Shown piece after piece: positions 1-9,423 of a stretch of 64,000 bases of DNA. The DNA is from Colivivens sp964452915 (GTDB lineage: Bacteria > Bacteroidota > Bacteroidia > Bacteroidales > Bacteroidaceae). The stretch lies in assembly GCA_964452915.1 (NCBI GenBank), contig CAYVNW010000001.1, positions 1-64,000 of the forward strand. Direction: 5' to 3'. The notes beneath the pieces are model-generated. The model had not been told where the DNA came from. It saw only the letters and a list, made by a program, of their open reading frames with translations, and did no database searches. Within the stretch, counting starts at the first letter, position 1. Every line of letters starts with the position of its first letter. The position numbers and the translations under genes were made by a program.

Positions 1-484
1 TTACTGATTCACTTTGAATGCGATGACAACTCGGCATAGCGCAAGCATCTTCCATCTTTTGTTACACTATTCAATCCAGCAAAATTAAATATGGAACAGG
101 CGGAAAGTTAGCAGTTTTTTGAAATCATATACCTCTGTTTGAAAAAAATCATTTATCTTTGCCTTTGGATGTAGGGCTCACAAGAACCATTCACATCCAA
201 GACATATTGTATTAACAAAGCATTCGCTATTATTTCGCGTTTAGCCAAGAGCCTCGGAAACTCTGTATGGAATAACAAGCACGGAAATAATATGTGACAG
301 GTGGCTTCGTATCGGAGTCCCTTGTAAATCTATAGCAATGTTCACGCACAGGCGTGATGCATACTTATAGATTTCTGGGGTTCCATTCCGAGGTCGCCCC
401 GTGCTAAACGCGATAAGGATGTCATCACGCTTTTCGCGTTTAAGCGGATTGATAGCCATGCATACAAATCTATCAATCTGCGTT
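1..484. other. Mostly non-coding stretch before the methyltransferase
   Basis: No convincing gene is seen here. A 72-codon open frame on the minus strand (241-459, beginning MAINPLKREKRDD) could be a small or broken gene, but I recognise no family and its start abuts the methyltransferase. An 11-base direct repeat, tttcgcgttta, lies at 233-243 and 432-442, near both ends of that frame, which might mark an old insertion. The left edge (1-150) has stop codons in the frames I checked. Confidence 0.4.
154..200 (+). promoter_or_regulatory. Bacteroidetes -7 box followed by a leader hairpin
   Basis: TATCTTTG at 154-161 matches the Bacteroidetes -7 consensus TAnnTTTG. No good -33 TTTG is found 19-21 bases upstream, so the promoter is only partly supported. 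Directly downstream, ttggatgt (165-172) and acatccaa (193-200) form a perfect 8-bp inverted repeat with a 20-base loop. If this drives the methyltransferase at 485, the leader is about 310 bases long. Confidence 0.4.
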
Positions 485-1522
485 ATGACAAAGCGTAATT
501 TAGATGCAGCAAAAATTGCTAAGGAGGATGAGTTCTACACTCAGATGTCCGACATTGAACGGGAGTTACAACACTATTGGCAACATTTTCGTGACAAGAC
601 GGTGTTGTGCAATTGTGACGACCCTTACGAGAGCAACTTCTTTAAGTATTTTGCCTTAAGGTTCAATCAACTTGGACTTAAGAAATTGATTTGCACGTGC
701 TACAATGGTTCGCCCGTGCAAGGAAGTGAACTGAAGATCGATTTTGGCGACTTTCCGGATGAGCCGAAGAAGATAGCCTACAAGGTAGAAATTACGGAGG
801 TGAAAGACATGAATGGTGATGGGGCTGTGGACTTGTCTGATGTCCGTTATCTGCTTCAAAATGACAAGAACGTCATGAGTATTCTCCGCACAGGTGATTT
901 CCGTGATCCTGAATGTATAGAACTGCTAAAGCAGGCTGACATTGTAGTGACCAATCCGCCGTTCTCATTGTTCAGAGAATATCTTGCACAACTCGTGAAG
1001 TATGGCAAGAGGTTCTTGATTATAGGTAACCAAAATGCAATTACATATCAAGAAGTATTCCCATTATTAAAATCAAATACTATATGGTTGGGTTATAAGG
1101 CTGGTGATATGGCATTCAGAGTACCAGAATATTTCGAGCCAAGGGCGACGCGCTATTGGCAGGATGATAATGGGAACAAATGGAGAAGCATGGGGAATAT
1201 TTGCTGGTTTACAAACCTTGACCATAACAAGAGGCACGAAGAATTGGACTTAATTTGTCATTATTCACCAGAGGCATATCCACACTATGATAATTATGAC
1301 GCAATAAATGTTGACCGTGTTGAAAATATACCAAGTGACTATGATGGTACAATGGGTGTGCCCGTTACGATTCTTGATAAACATAATCCGGAACAATTTG
1401 AAATAATAGGAATTATGGCAACAACACAGATAACAGATTGTAATTTTGGTTATCCTTATATTAATGGCAAAAGAAAATATGCACGTATTCTAATTCGTAA
1501 CAAACATCCACAAACAGAATGA
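485..1522 (+). CDS. EcoRI-type adenine-specific DNA methyltransferase
   Basis: Probable N6-adenine DNA methyltransferase of the M.EcoRI family, which uses S-adenosylmethionine to protect host DNA. The protein has 345 residues. The N-terminus MTKRNLDAAKIAKEDEFYTQ is typical of this family, so I start at the ATG at 485 and not at the upstream ATG at 401, whose extra 28 residues look random. The catalytic motif NPPF stands near residue 156 inside VVTNPPFSLFREYL, with IIGNQNAITY following. Its stop codon overlaps the start of the DUF262-HNH gene (ATGATGA), so the two are translationally coupled and probably form a modification/restriction pair. Recognition sequence cannot be read from the protein. 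Family call is firm; role in defence is inference. Confidence 0.85.
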   Translation: MTKRNLDAAKIAKEDEFYTQMSDIERELQHYWQHFRDKTVLCNCDDPYESNFFKYFALRFNQLGLKKLICTCYNGSPVQGSELKIDFGDFPDEPKKIAYKVEITEVKDMNGDGAVDLSDVRYLLQNDKNVMSILRTGDFRDPECIELLKQADIVVTNPPFSLFREYLAQLVKYGKRFLIIGNQNAITYQEVFPLLKSNTIWLGYKAGDMAFRVPEYFEPRATRYWQDDNGNKWRSMGNICWFTNLDHNKRHEELDLICHYSPEAYPHYDNYDAINVDRVENIPSDYDGTMGVPVTILDKHNPEQFEIIGIMATTQITDCNFGYPYINGKRKYARILIRNKHPQTE

Positions 1523-2643
1523 TGACAATAAAGCAAATAGAGGTGACCGTTGGCGACATTGTCGATGGTTACACAAACAACGAGGAACAAGGTGTGCGTG
1601 GGTATGGTGGTAAGCTTGACATCCGTCCGCCTTACCAACGCGAGTTTATCTACAATGAAAAGGAACAGCAAGCAGTTATCACTACCGTACTTCACCAATA
1701 TCCGCTCAATGTAATGTATTGGGTGAAAAGGAGTGCCGATGCTGAATGTCCATACGAGGTGATGGATGGTCAGCAACGCACACTTTCCCTATGTGAATAC
1801 GTTGCGGGAAAGTTCAGTTATGATTTCAAGAACTTCTTCAACCAACCGGAGGACATACAGCAGCGAATACTCAACTATCCGCTGACCATATATGTGTGTG
1901 AGGGCGAAGCATCGGAGAAATTAGAGTGGTTTAAGACCATCAACATAGCGGGTAAACCGCTTAACGAGCAGGAAATAAACAACGCAGTGTATGCCGGACC
2001 ATTCGTGACTGATGCCAAACGTCATTTTTCGAAGAGTAATTGTGGCGCATATCGTCTGGCAAGGGACTTGGTTAATGGCACTCCAATCAGACAGGATTTT
2101 TTAAAGAAGGCATTGGAATGGATGGCTGACCATGAAACCCGTTCTGGCAAGCGGCAAAGTGTGGTTGGCTACATGGCAGAGCACCAGCACGACCCTAACG
2201 CCAACAATCTGTGGACATATTTTCAAAACGTAATCAACTGGGCGACTACCAACTTTGAGATGAGAAAATTCCGTAGCATTATGAGAGGACTCGATTGGGC
2301 GTTGTATTATGATACGTATGGCAATGAGACACTTGACACCGTAGCATTGGGAAAGCAGATAACGGCATTGATGCGTGACAGCGAAGTACAGCGAAATCAA
2401 GGCATCATTCCATATGTGCTTACAGGTGACGAACGCTTGCTCGACTTGCGCTCATTCCCAGAGGACATCAAGTTAACAGTATATGAGCGGCAGAACCATC
2501 GTTGTGCAATCTGTGGCAGGGAGTTCGACTATGAATTCATGGAAGGCGACCATATCACTCCATGGAAGGAGGGAGGACGCACGATAATAGAGAACTGCCA
2601 GATGCTATGCCGTGAGTGCAATCGCCGGAAGGGAGCGAATTGA
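1519..2643 (+). CDS. DUF262 and HNH nuclease domain protein, probable restriction partner
   Basis: 374 residues. The N-terminal half is a DUF262 (GmrS/ParB-like NTP-binding) domain: PPYQREFIYNEKEQQAV near residue 38 and VMDGQQRTLSL near residue 80, where DGQQR is the conserved nucleotide-handling motif. The C-terminus is an HNH zinc-finger nuclease: CAICGREF, then GDHITPW, then CRECNRRKG, giving two CxxC knuckles, the DH pair and a closing asparagine. This is the architecture of GmrSD-like and other restriction enzymes. It starts inside the last codons of the methyltransferase (ATG at 1519, or the next ATG at 1522), so both are made from one message. I infer cleavage of unmodified or foreign DNA; substrate and cofactor are unknown. 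Confidence 0.8.
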   Translation: MMTIKQIEVTVGDIVDGYTNNEEQGVRGYGGKLDIRPPYQREFIYNEKEQQAVITTVLHQYPLNVMYWVKRSADAECPYEVMDGQQRTLSLCEYVAGKFSYDFKNFFNQPEDIQQRILNYPLTIYVCEGEASEKLEWFKTINIAGKPLNEQEINNAVYAGPFVTDAKRHFSKSNCGAYRLARDLVNGTPIRQDFLKKALEWMADHETRSGKRQSVVGYMAEHQHDPNANNLWTYFQNVINWATTNFEMRKFRSIMRGLDWALYYDTYGNETLDTVALGKQITALMRDSEVQRNQGIIPYVLTGDERLLDLRSFPEDIKLTVYERQNHRCAICGREFDYEFMEGDHITPWKEGGRTIIENCQMLCRECNRRKGAN

Positions 2644-2731
2644 CACAACAAGTACTGCTGGCATTCGTAAGTCGCATTGAAGTGCGCAAGCATTAGTAAT
2701 CAAATAATGAACGACTAAAAATGGTATTATT

Positions 2732-3439
2732 ATGACAAAAAACTTAATGACAATTATTTATGCGGCATTTATCGTAATGTCTGCCGGAGTATGCTTCTCG
2801 TGCAACTCTGATGATGATGATAACGACGCTAATGATACAGGCAAGGACAAGTCAATGCATGAGTACGTTGACCTAGGCTTGAGTGTAAAATGGGCGACAT
2901 GCAATATAGGAGCGTCACATCCTGAAGAGTATGGCTATTATTTTGCTTGGGCTGAAACTGAGCCCCGCACAGGTGATTCTTGGAACTATGACTGGGACAC
3001 AACTCCATACTCTCTTAGTAGAGACTCTGATCATGTGACATGGAGCAAGTATACAGGTTCAGACGGCAAAACAGTTCTCGACACAAGTGATGATGCTGCA
3101 ACAGTAAATTGGGGTAGTCCCTGGCGTATGCCTACCCGAGATGAATTTGAAGAACTTATAAATAAATGCAAATGGACGATAACAACCGTCAATGAAGTCG
3201 AAGGCTATATGGTAACGGGTACTAATGGCAACACCATATTCCTGCCAGCCGCAGGGATACGCGACGGTTCGAATCTCTATCTCCATGCTGAAGGCGGAAT
3301 TGTAACTTATTGGTCGAGCTCGCTCAGAGCAAGCTATCCAAGTTGCGCCTATAATCTGGAGGGCACTTATTTGGCTTTTCTTGGATGCTACTACAACTCA
3401 CGCTGCTGTGGGCGAAGCGTCCGACCCGTCTGTCCATGA
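2732..3439 (+). CDS. FISUMP-domain surface lipoprotein
   Basis: 235 residues. The N-terminus has a lipoprotein signal: hydrophobic stretch, then SAGVCFSC with the lipidated cysteine near residue 24, followed by an Asp-rich linker (NSDDDDND) typical of Bacteroidetes export to the surface. The rest is a Fibrobacter succinogenes major paralogous (FISUMP) domain: EYVDLGLSVKWATCNIG, WRMPTRDEFEEL, FLPAAGIRDG, and the closing RSVRPVCP. Biochemical function of this family is unknown to me. A second, frameshifted copy lies at 13552-14249 on the other strand. No clear promoter is seen in the 88 bases upstream. Confidence 0.8.
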   Translation: MTKNLMTIIYAAFIVMSAGVCFSCNSDDDDNDANDTGKDKSMHEYVDLGLSVKWATCNIGASHPEEYGYYFAWAETEPRTGDSWNYDWDTTPYSLSRDSDHVTWSKYTGSDGKTVLDTSDDAATVNWGSPWRMPTRDEFEELINKCKWTITTVNEVEGYMVTGTNGNTIFLPAAGIRDGSNLYLHAEGGIVTYWSSSLRASYPSCAYNLEGTYLAFLGCYYNSRCCGRSVRPVCP

Positions 3440-3580
3440 ACGTACTTGTTTTTCCCTTGTCTCGAAGGACCATCTTTGCTAAAAACAATAGCAACAGATG
3501 AGATGCGCGCTTATCATCCCCTCAACTGTGACTTCAAAAAGGGCTAATTTTACCTTACTCACTCGTATATATAATAAAGG

Positions 3581-3615
3581 TCATTAGTGTTCCGTTAAAA
3601 ATGGAACACTAATGA
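3581..3615 (+). terminator. Hairpin downstream of the FISUMP lipoprotein
   Basis: A 13-bp perfect inverted repeat (tcattagtgttcc at 3581-3593 with ggaacactaatga at 3603-3615, 9-base loop). There is no T-run after it, so it may be a processing or Rho-dependent end and not a classic intrinsic terminator. The rest of 3440-3723 shows no gene. Confidence 0.45.
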
Positions 3616-3723
3616 TTGCTGTATAAGAAACCAAATATGACAGCTAACCCGAGAATACTTGGTATTTATATCGTCAAACACATAATTTTTTACTTACCAC
3701 TCGATATTTTTTCATCAATAACA

Positions 3724-3754
3724 CTTGTGCATTTATGCAAAATTACTACCTTTG
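3724..3754 (+). promoter_or_regulatory. Promoter of the lipoprotein at 3926
   Basis: CTTG (3724-3727), a 19-base spacer and TACCTTTG (3747-3754) fit the Bacteroidetes -33/-7 pattern with one mismatch. A hairpin (cagccaat 3755-3762 with attggttg 3770-3777, one G-T pair) begins at the start of the transcript. The leader to the ATG at 3926 is about 165 bases and contains further imperfect inverted repeats. Confidence 0.6.
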
Positions 3755-3925
3755 CAGCCAATTAAAAAGATTGGTTGTGGGTCATGGGCATTCTACATTC
3801 CCTGCTTATGTAAGGTTCATTTCAAGCGCAGGAATACTGTGCGAGCAGGATTTGCAGTACGTTAGAATACAAGCGTTTCCATTTGCAAATAAATTTTTAT
3901 TCAACAACATTTAAACTACATTTAA

Positions 3926-5191
3926 ATGAATATCAAATCACTATTTTACTTTACACTGGCCGGCATCGCAGGTCTGGCGACAAGTTGTTCAGACTCTGAC
4001 GGCAATACAGAAACAAAGTTTATCAACCCTACACCAAAGGAGCAATGGGGAGAGACATGGAAGGGAAATGCAGGTACAGTGTTTGCATATCCCGACATGT
4101 TTGTAAACTATTGGGAGTACACCTGGCTCACCTCCGACAGTACCAATATCGCACTTCGCATCAAGGGAACATATCCTCATGCCCGCTTCTTCAGCCTCAG
4201 TCTATACGACGATGAAAGAGGCGATGCGATTGGCGGACTCGCAGACAGTGAGATTGTTCCTGACGATGGTTGCGTGAACCCTTTTGCCGTGCCATCCTCA
4301 GATTCAAACACTTTCACCGTTTATATTGTGCCTGCTAATATGTCGGAGGATGCTATAGCTCAGTTACAGTCAAAGAATATATGCAAGATCAGCAACAACG
4401 TGAAGCGTGCGACAGTGATACTACGACAGTATCTTGGGACAGACGAGTACGGCGGAGTGGAGCTTCCGGCAATCGAAGCGGTCGACATCACCACAATGAA
4501 AGAAGTTGCCGCCCCGTTGCGAATGAATTCGAACGTTGTGAACTACAATGTAAATTACGAACATTTGTGGTCGGATGACAACGATGACGTACCGTTCTTC
4601 CTTGCTGCAAAAGGAGCATACTATCCAAACAACTCCACCGACTACCTCTACGCACGCACCATCCTAAGTGACGACCAGGTTCTGGCATTCAGTTTCATTC
4701 CTGCCAGTTATCCCAAACAGGTGACAGACTATCATGACGCTCCTTGCCGCTACTGGTCGGTCATGCTGGGTTCGGCGAGAGACACCCACACCTACTATTC
4801 CGTATACGATGAGAAGGTGAACGCGCCCGATGGAGATACATGTACATTCGTAGTTTGTATGAAACAAAACGCCCGTGTCGATGAGATACGCCGTAAAGTG
4901 GATGCCGAAAATGCAAATGGCAAGCATTGGAGGCTCTTCGTATGGGATCGTGAAAGGCAGTCGGTAGAGGGAAAAGAGATTGGTGATTGCATCGTCATCA
5001 TATATCGCAACATACTGCCAAATGAAAATTGGGAGCACTCCATCGCACGCATGATACCGACCCCGTACGGCGACCCTGTAAATACTGCGCGTCAAGACCC
5101 CGACCACATGTTGGCACACAAGGCATTAGGAGCTTATGGCCCATATGGGACGAAATATTCCACCAGTGACTTCTTAAACCGGAATAACTGA
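3926..5191 (+). CDS. Secreted lipoprotein of unknown function
   Basis: 421 residues with a lipoprotein signal (ALAGIAGLATSC-type, cysteine near residue 21) and a short acidic linker SDSDGN. The body has the pattern RIKGTYPHARFFSLSLYDDERG and LADSEIVPDDGCVNPF, which recalls a widespread family of uncharacterised proteins carrying a G-x-[FY]-P-H-A-R motif; I cannot name an activity. It stands alone between a promoter with a long leader and a pair of strong hairpins shared with the convergent gene downstream, so it is probably monocistronic. The Asp-rich linker suggests it reaches the outer surface. Confidence 0.7.
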   Translation: MNIKSLFYFTLAGIAGLATSCSDSDGNTETKFINPTPKEQWGETWKGNAGTVFAYPDMFVNYWEYTWLTSDSTNIALRIKGTYPHARFFSLSLYDDERGDAIGGLADSEIVPDDGCVNPFAVPSSDSNTFTVYIVPANMSEDAIAQLQSKNICKISNNVKRATVILRQYLGTDEYGGVELPAIEAVDITTMKEVAAPLRMNSNVVNYNVNYEHLWSDDNDDVPFFLAAKGAYYPNNSTDYLYARTILSDDQVLAFSFIPASYPKQVTDYHDAPCRYWSVMLGSARDTHTYYSVYDEKVNAPDGDTCTFVVCMKQNARVDEIRRKVDAENANGKHWRLFVWDRERQSVEGKEIGDCIVIIYRNILPNENWEHSIARMIPTPYGDPVNTARQDPDHMLAHKALGAYGPYGTKYSTSDFLNRNN

Positions 5192-5198
5192 TAAAATT

Positions 5199-5231
5199 TA
5201 ATCGTGCAATGGGCAGTCCGTTGCACGATTA
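5199..5231 (+). terminator. Terminator-like hairpin after the lipoprotein
   Basis: Perfect 11-bp inverted repeat, taatcgtgcaa (5199-5209) and ttgcacgatta (5221-5231), beginning 8 bases after the stop codon. No T-run follows. Confidence 0.5.
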
Positions 5232-5260
5232 AGTCCGTAAAGGATATTAGTATATACAGA

Positions 5261-5301
5261 TTGGTCATTAGAAAGAACTGTACAGTTTTTCTAATGACCA
5301 A
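5261..5301. terminator. Bidirectional terminator hairpin between convergent genes
   Basis: Nearly perfect long palindrome: ttggtcattagaaa (5261-5274) pairs with tttctaatgaccaa (5288-5301) and the pairing continues through the central actgtacagt with one bulged base. A T-rich arm sits on each strand. It lies between the plus-strand lipoprotein and the end of the minus-strand enzyme at 5353. Confidence 0.6.
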
Positions 5302-5352
5302 TTTGGTTTACCAAGATACTACAAGCCTATCTCCACGGCCTTGCAGGAGATC

Positions 5353-8300
5353 CTATCTCTGCAAGAACTTATTGCCGTCACGAATAACTATACCATGGAA
5401 ATCGCTTCCGACACGTTGCCCCGCCAAATTGTAAGTAAAACCATTGACAGGAATATTTGAGTCATCCGCCAAGCCGCTGATTGCATTCGCATCCTGTTGG
5501 CGTAATAAACGAAGATGATCGATGTAGAGCAAGGTATTATTTGCCGCTCCAACGCTGGCAGAAGTTTTGAAACCCAGGGAGATTGTGACAGGAGTCAGAT
5601 CAGTAAGTGCAAAGTCAAATGCCAGCACTTGCCACTCACTACGTTGAGAAGGATAGCGAAAGTCATCGTTTCCATTAACAGATACACCTGTGAGTGAAGT
5701 ATTCACATTATTTGCTGTACGTACCACACTGCCGCTGTTGGAAGTTTGGTTAGGACATTCATATTTCATGTCAAGCAGGAGACGATAAATTCCGGCAGGC
5801 AAATTCACTTGTTGCACAATAGCGTTGCTTCCGGCCGACCAGCTATTGAGCACGGTAAGTGTGCGTATGCCACAAGAGTCATCCGCCACCATCTGATCAG
5901 TACGTGCGGCATAGTTGCCCACAGAAGACGGACTTACACAAAATAAAGTAGAAGAATAAGGCATTGAATACATACGACAATAGTTACTGCCACTGCCCAA
6001 ACCATTCTGTGCCGTCCAGCCTATGACCGGCAAAATATTCCTCCACGAATTATTGACAGCACTCACATCGTTCACGTAACAGGGATTATATACAACTTGA
6101 CTAAGAGTTACATTACCGTTTGCGTTGCCATAAGTTTCATCCTCTTCGAAGCTGGGATTCAGCAAGTACTCATCCGTCACATCTTTATATCCAACGGTCA
6201 GCGTGTCACTTCCAAATATGGGGAAAAACGGAGTTTCTTCAATTACAAGCTGTCCGTCACGGACAAAGCACATTACGGTTTTCCCCTTCTCAATCTGAAT
6301 ATCACCGGCTGACAGGTGAGTAGTGCGTACCGTGACAGAAGAGTTCTCCTTAGCATATATAAATAAGGTGTCAGCGTTGTCAGTTGCAGTTACACCTCCA
6401 CCATCAATATAATAATTGATAGCTTGTGATACAGAATGATTTTGTTCTGCAGTAAAAGTGGCAGAAGACCCACTGTTACTGATTGTTGTAGGCACAGTAA
6501 ACACAGGAGCGCCTAATGATGTCGTTATATCATGAATCGAAGCTTTCTCTGCGCTCCGGAAGTTAGAAATAAACAAATAATGACTACCGTCAGGATCTGC
6601 AGCCAAGACACCGTTCCAACCAGCAGGCAGAGAGTCACGAAGAACATTCAATGTTCTGCTCATAAGTTTTGTAGAATCTGCAGAAATATTGCTATACCAA
6701 ACAATATTGCGTGCATCAACAACATCACCGGAAGCTACAGAACGGCTGTCTGACGAATAAGCAGGATAGAGTTTTGCCGTCATGACAGAATTGTTGTTAG
6801 CACGATCGCCAAACGCCATTCGTTTGCCATTGTGAGCGACAATGCCAAGCGCATTATCAATATTTACCCAATCCGACGTAAACGTAGTGAAAGTAGAACC
6901 GTCAAGTTGCTTATGTGTCTCGTCATAATAGAGAGTACGCACAGTTTTAGTCAGTTCATCCACCGAAACAGCAGTCAGTCCGCCTTGTTCCTTTGTTATC
7001 GTAGCTGCAGAGTTAGCAGTCACATAATCAATGTAAATGACCGCATTGCCAGGAGTGGAATATATAGCGAACCGATTATTGAGAGTAGCATCGTTTGTAT
7101 TCAGTTCACCATTCATAGTCCAAGCATCGCCGTCAAGTTGATATATGCCATTGACCACAGGTGTTGCATTAGTGCCTTTGCCCGCAACATTGTACCATCC
7201 AATAAAGTTGCCCGTATTATTGGCTTTGAAAGGTACAATAATTTTGTTTTTGTCTACAGAATTAGCTGCGATGTAGCCCGTATAGCTTGATATGCCATTA
7301 GCCCAAGAAAACGTCGTGAAACGGCTTGGAGAATAAGCCCGCACAATGTTTTGTGACTCGAAGATACGTGCAGCAGAATAGAGGTTACGGAAATCCTCAA
7401 ATGTTGATGGAGTGAGGCTGGCAGTGGAATTGACCTGATGCATCAACCAGCTCATCATCACACGATGTCCTTCCACGCCCATTCGGCGTGCACCAATATC
7501 AGAGCGTAACAGCCACGACCCGTCACTTGTAGTGGTCTGACGGGCCTTAATCATTTTATATGCCAAATTTTCAAGCATCAAGGCATCAGCATCATGTAGG
7601 AAAGTGGCATTAGTCGTATAACTTGTAATTTGATCATATAAGAACAAGCTCCAATCATTGCCATTAGGCATAGCGAGCTCACCGTCTGCCAATGCCAACC
7701 AATTCAGGACCTCCTTCTGCACTTTGAGATTATTGTGCATCAAAGAGTTAGTCTTCCATTTTTCAGTTCCATAGATACCTGTTTGAAAAAGCTTGAGAGC
7801 CAATGCAGCTTCGCCCAATTCCTGAATTACCACATTCTGGTATGAAGTATGAAAATAGTTATGGTTTTGCAGTGTGTAATCATCGTACAGATTTTGTCCT
7901 TTATATAAATCACTCACAGTCTTGGAATCATATTCAGGATCAACAATTGTATTATCATTTGCGTCCGATGCATGTGAATAGCTGTTGATAGCAAACAGCC
8001 TGAGCCTGTCGAACCATTTAGGAGCCAGCTCATCATTAGGGAACAACCCTAATGTAGCAGCCAGCACACATGCTTCCCATCCGTTCTCCTCTGCTTTTGT
8101 GTCGCCATTATAACCTATCGGAATAGAACGTGACAGTTCGTAGTTGCATTCAGCCTTCAATAAAGCCTCAACATATCCTTTTTGTGCGTCACTCAGTTTA
8201 TCCCACTGGAAGAAAGCGGAATATGCAACACTCATTGCCCATAGAGAACTTTCCCATGTATAGTCATTTGTCGATACCGATCCCCAATAGTTATTGCCGG

Positions 8301-9330
8301 CGCACACCTTCAACTTATTCGCTTTATGTGTGGAATAAGCAAACACAAGAGATTTCATTGCCATATCTTGCAACTTATCCCATGTTACTCCTGTCGGAAG
8401 AGTCACCTTACCTTGTCCGTATTTACACAAGAAAGCAGCGATCATACTTAAGTCAGCGTTCGACCGTACACCGTCTTCATTGTTTTTCATTGTAGAATTG
8501 CTCTTAAAGCAGCCACAAGCCTCCCCTACGCTGTTTGCAGCCGCAGCTTCCTGGAAGTCGTTGACTAAATACGTTGAGAAGTTTGCCAGCATTTGCAACA
8601 AGTCATCCATCATTTGTGGTTCACCTACAAAACTACCATTGACCACTCCTTCTGTTACACTTGTCACATCCGTTTCGTTTGGCTCTTCGGGGTCAGTATA
8701 ATCATCGCCCAGTTTAAGCAATTTCACATTATCAATCATTATACAACTGCCACCGCTCTGCCAGTCTACTTCGATACCGACATTTATATCTCTAACAGAA
8801 GTCACATTAAAAGTTAACTGTACAGGAGTCCACGTAGCTGACGTGAAATAGCCGGTACTGCCTTGTTGAAATGTATTGCTCGTAGCATCATCACCTGCAA
8901 AGAGTTTGTAAGTTGATGTAGCGCTATTGGCATAGGCACTTCTGACTTGCGCCGACAGCTGATAGCGTCCGGTTGGCAATGCGGCGAGTGTCTGGCTCAG
9001 TGTCGTTGTACCCGTACTCCACCCCATTCTCAGATAGTATGCCTGCGAACCGTCGGATATGCTGGTCACAAGACCGAAATTGTTGTCTGTATAGCAGTCA
9101 GCGGTCACAATGAGCGATGTGACAGAAGTTCCGCTTACACTCCATTCTGACGGAGCGGTTACTTTGTAACCACGCAAACCGTCAGCCCCGTTGTTATCTG
9201 CCACAAGATTGGATACGATGTCATCCTCAAACGACGGATTGCTCATGTATTGATCAGTTACGTCGCTTTGCGCCGAAGCAGTCATAATACAAGCAAGCGA
9301 CAAAATCATCAAAAGGTCAAATTTCTTCAT
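5353..9330 (-). CDS. Large secreted polysaccharide-lyase-like enzyme
   Basis: 1325 residues, signal peptide MKKFDLLMILSLACIMTASAQ. Order of parts as read: carbohydrate-binding-like beta domain (about 24-210) beginning VTDQYMSNPSFED; an alpha-rich toroid-like region (about 230-690) with conserved-looking blocks ENGWEACVLAATLGLFP, LQNHNYFHTSYQNVV and RMGVEGHRV; beta-sandwich region (about 700-1060); a second module beginning VTDEYLLNPSFEED, so the same kind of domain brackets the enzyme; and a C-terminal tail YNLAGQRVGSDFHGIVIRDG of the type attached to exported Prevotella proteins. The alpha-toroid plus beta-sandwich layout is that of polysaccharide lyases (PL8-like fold), with candidate His, Asn, Tyr and Arg residues, but I cannot assign family or substrate. 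No SusC/SusD pair is next to it. Confidence 0.6.
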   Translation of the reverse strand: MKKFDLLMILSLACIMTASAQSDVTDQYMSNPSFEDDIVSNLVADNNGADGLRGYKVTAPSEWSVSGTSVTSLIVTADCYTDNNFGLVTSISDGSQAYYLRMGWSTGTTTLSQTLAALPTGRYQLSAQVRSAYANSATSTYKLFAGDDATSNTFQQGSTGYFTSATWTPVQLTFNVTSVRDINVGIEVDWQSGGSCIMIDNVKLLKLGDDYTDPEEPNETDVTSVTEGVVNGSFVGEPQMMDDLLQMLANFSTYLVNDFQEAAAANSVGEACGCFKSNSTMKNNEDGVRSNADLSMIAAFLCKYGQGKVTLPTGVTWDKLQDMAMKSLVFAYSTHKANKLKVCAGNNYWGSVSTNDYTWESSLWAMSVAYSAFFQWDKLSDAQKGYVEALLKAECNYELSRSIPIGYNGDTKAEENGWEACVLAATLGLFPNDELAPKWFDRLRLFAINSYSHASDANDNTIVDPEYDSKTVSDLYKGQNLYDDYTLQNHNYFHTSYQNVVIQELGEAALALKLFQTGIYGTEKWKTNSLMHNNLKVQKEVLNWLALADGELAMPNGNDWSLFLYDQITSYTTNATFLHDADALMLENLAYKMIKARQTTTSDGSWLLRSDIGARRMGVEGHRVMMSWLMHQVNSTASLTPSTFEDFRNLYSAARIFESQNIVRAYSPSRFTTFSWANGISSYTGYIAANSVDKNKIIVPFKANNTGNFIGWYNVAGKGTNATPVVNGIYQLDGDAWTMNGELNTNDATLNNRFAIYSTPGNAVIYIDYVTANSAATITKEQGGLTAVSVDELTKTVRTLYYDETHKQLDGSTFTTFTSDWVNIDNALGIVAHNGKRMAFGDRANNNSVMTAKLYPAYSSDSRSVASGDVVDARNIVWYSNISADSTKLMSRTLNVLRDSLPAGWNGVLAADPDGSHYLFISNFRSAEKASIHDITTSLGAPVFTVPTTISNSGSSATFTAEQNHSVSQAINYYIDGGGVTATDNADTLFIYAKENSSVTVRTTHLSAGDIQIEKGKTVMCFVRDGQLVIEETPFFPIFGSDTLTVGYKDVTDEYLLNPSFEEDETYGNANGNVTLSQVVYNPCYVNDVSAVNNSWRNILPVIGWTAQNGLGSGSNYCRMYSMPYSSTLFCVSPSSVGNYAARTDQMVADDSCGIRTLTVLNSWSAGSNAIVQQVNLPAGIYRLLLDMKYECPNQTSNSGSVVRTANNVNTSLTGVSVNGNDDFRYPSQRSEWQVLAFDFALTDLTPVTISLGFKTSASVGAANNTLLYIDHLRLLRQQDANAISGLADDSNIPVNGFTYNLAGQRVGSDFHGIVIRDGNKFLQR

Positions 9331-9423
9331 AATATGGTTGTTGATAGTATTTACTCTACTGCATTTTTCTGTAAATCAACATTAGATACGGATTCTTGCC
9401 GTATGACAATGTATCTTTACATG

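Noticed and set aside
1..60. 3' end of a minus-strand gene at the left edge
   Set aside because: The frame ending at base 1 is closed by a stop within about 80 bases and shows no recognisable protein.
401..484. Upstream ATG start for the methyltransferase
   Set aside because: The extra 28 residues do not resemble the family, while MTKRNLDAAKIAKEDEFYTQ from 485 does.
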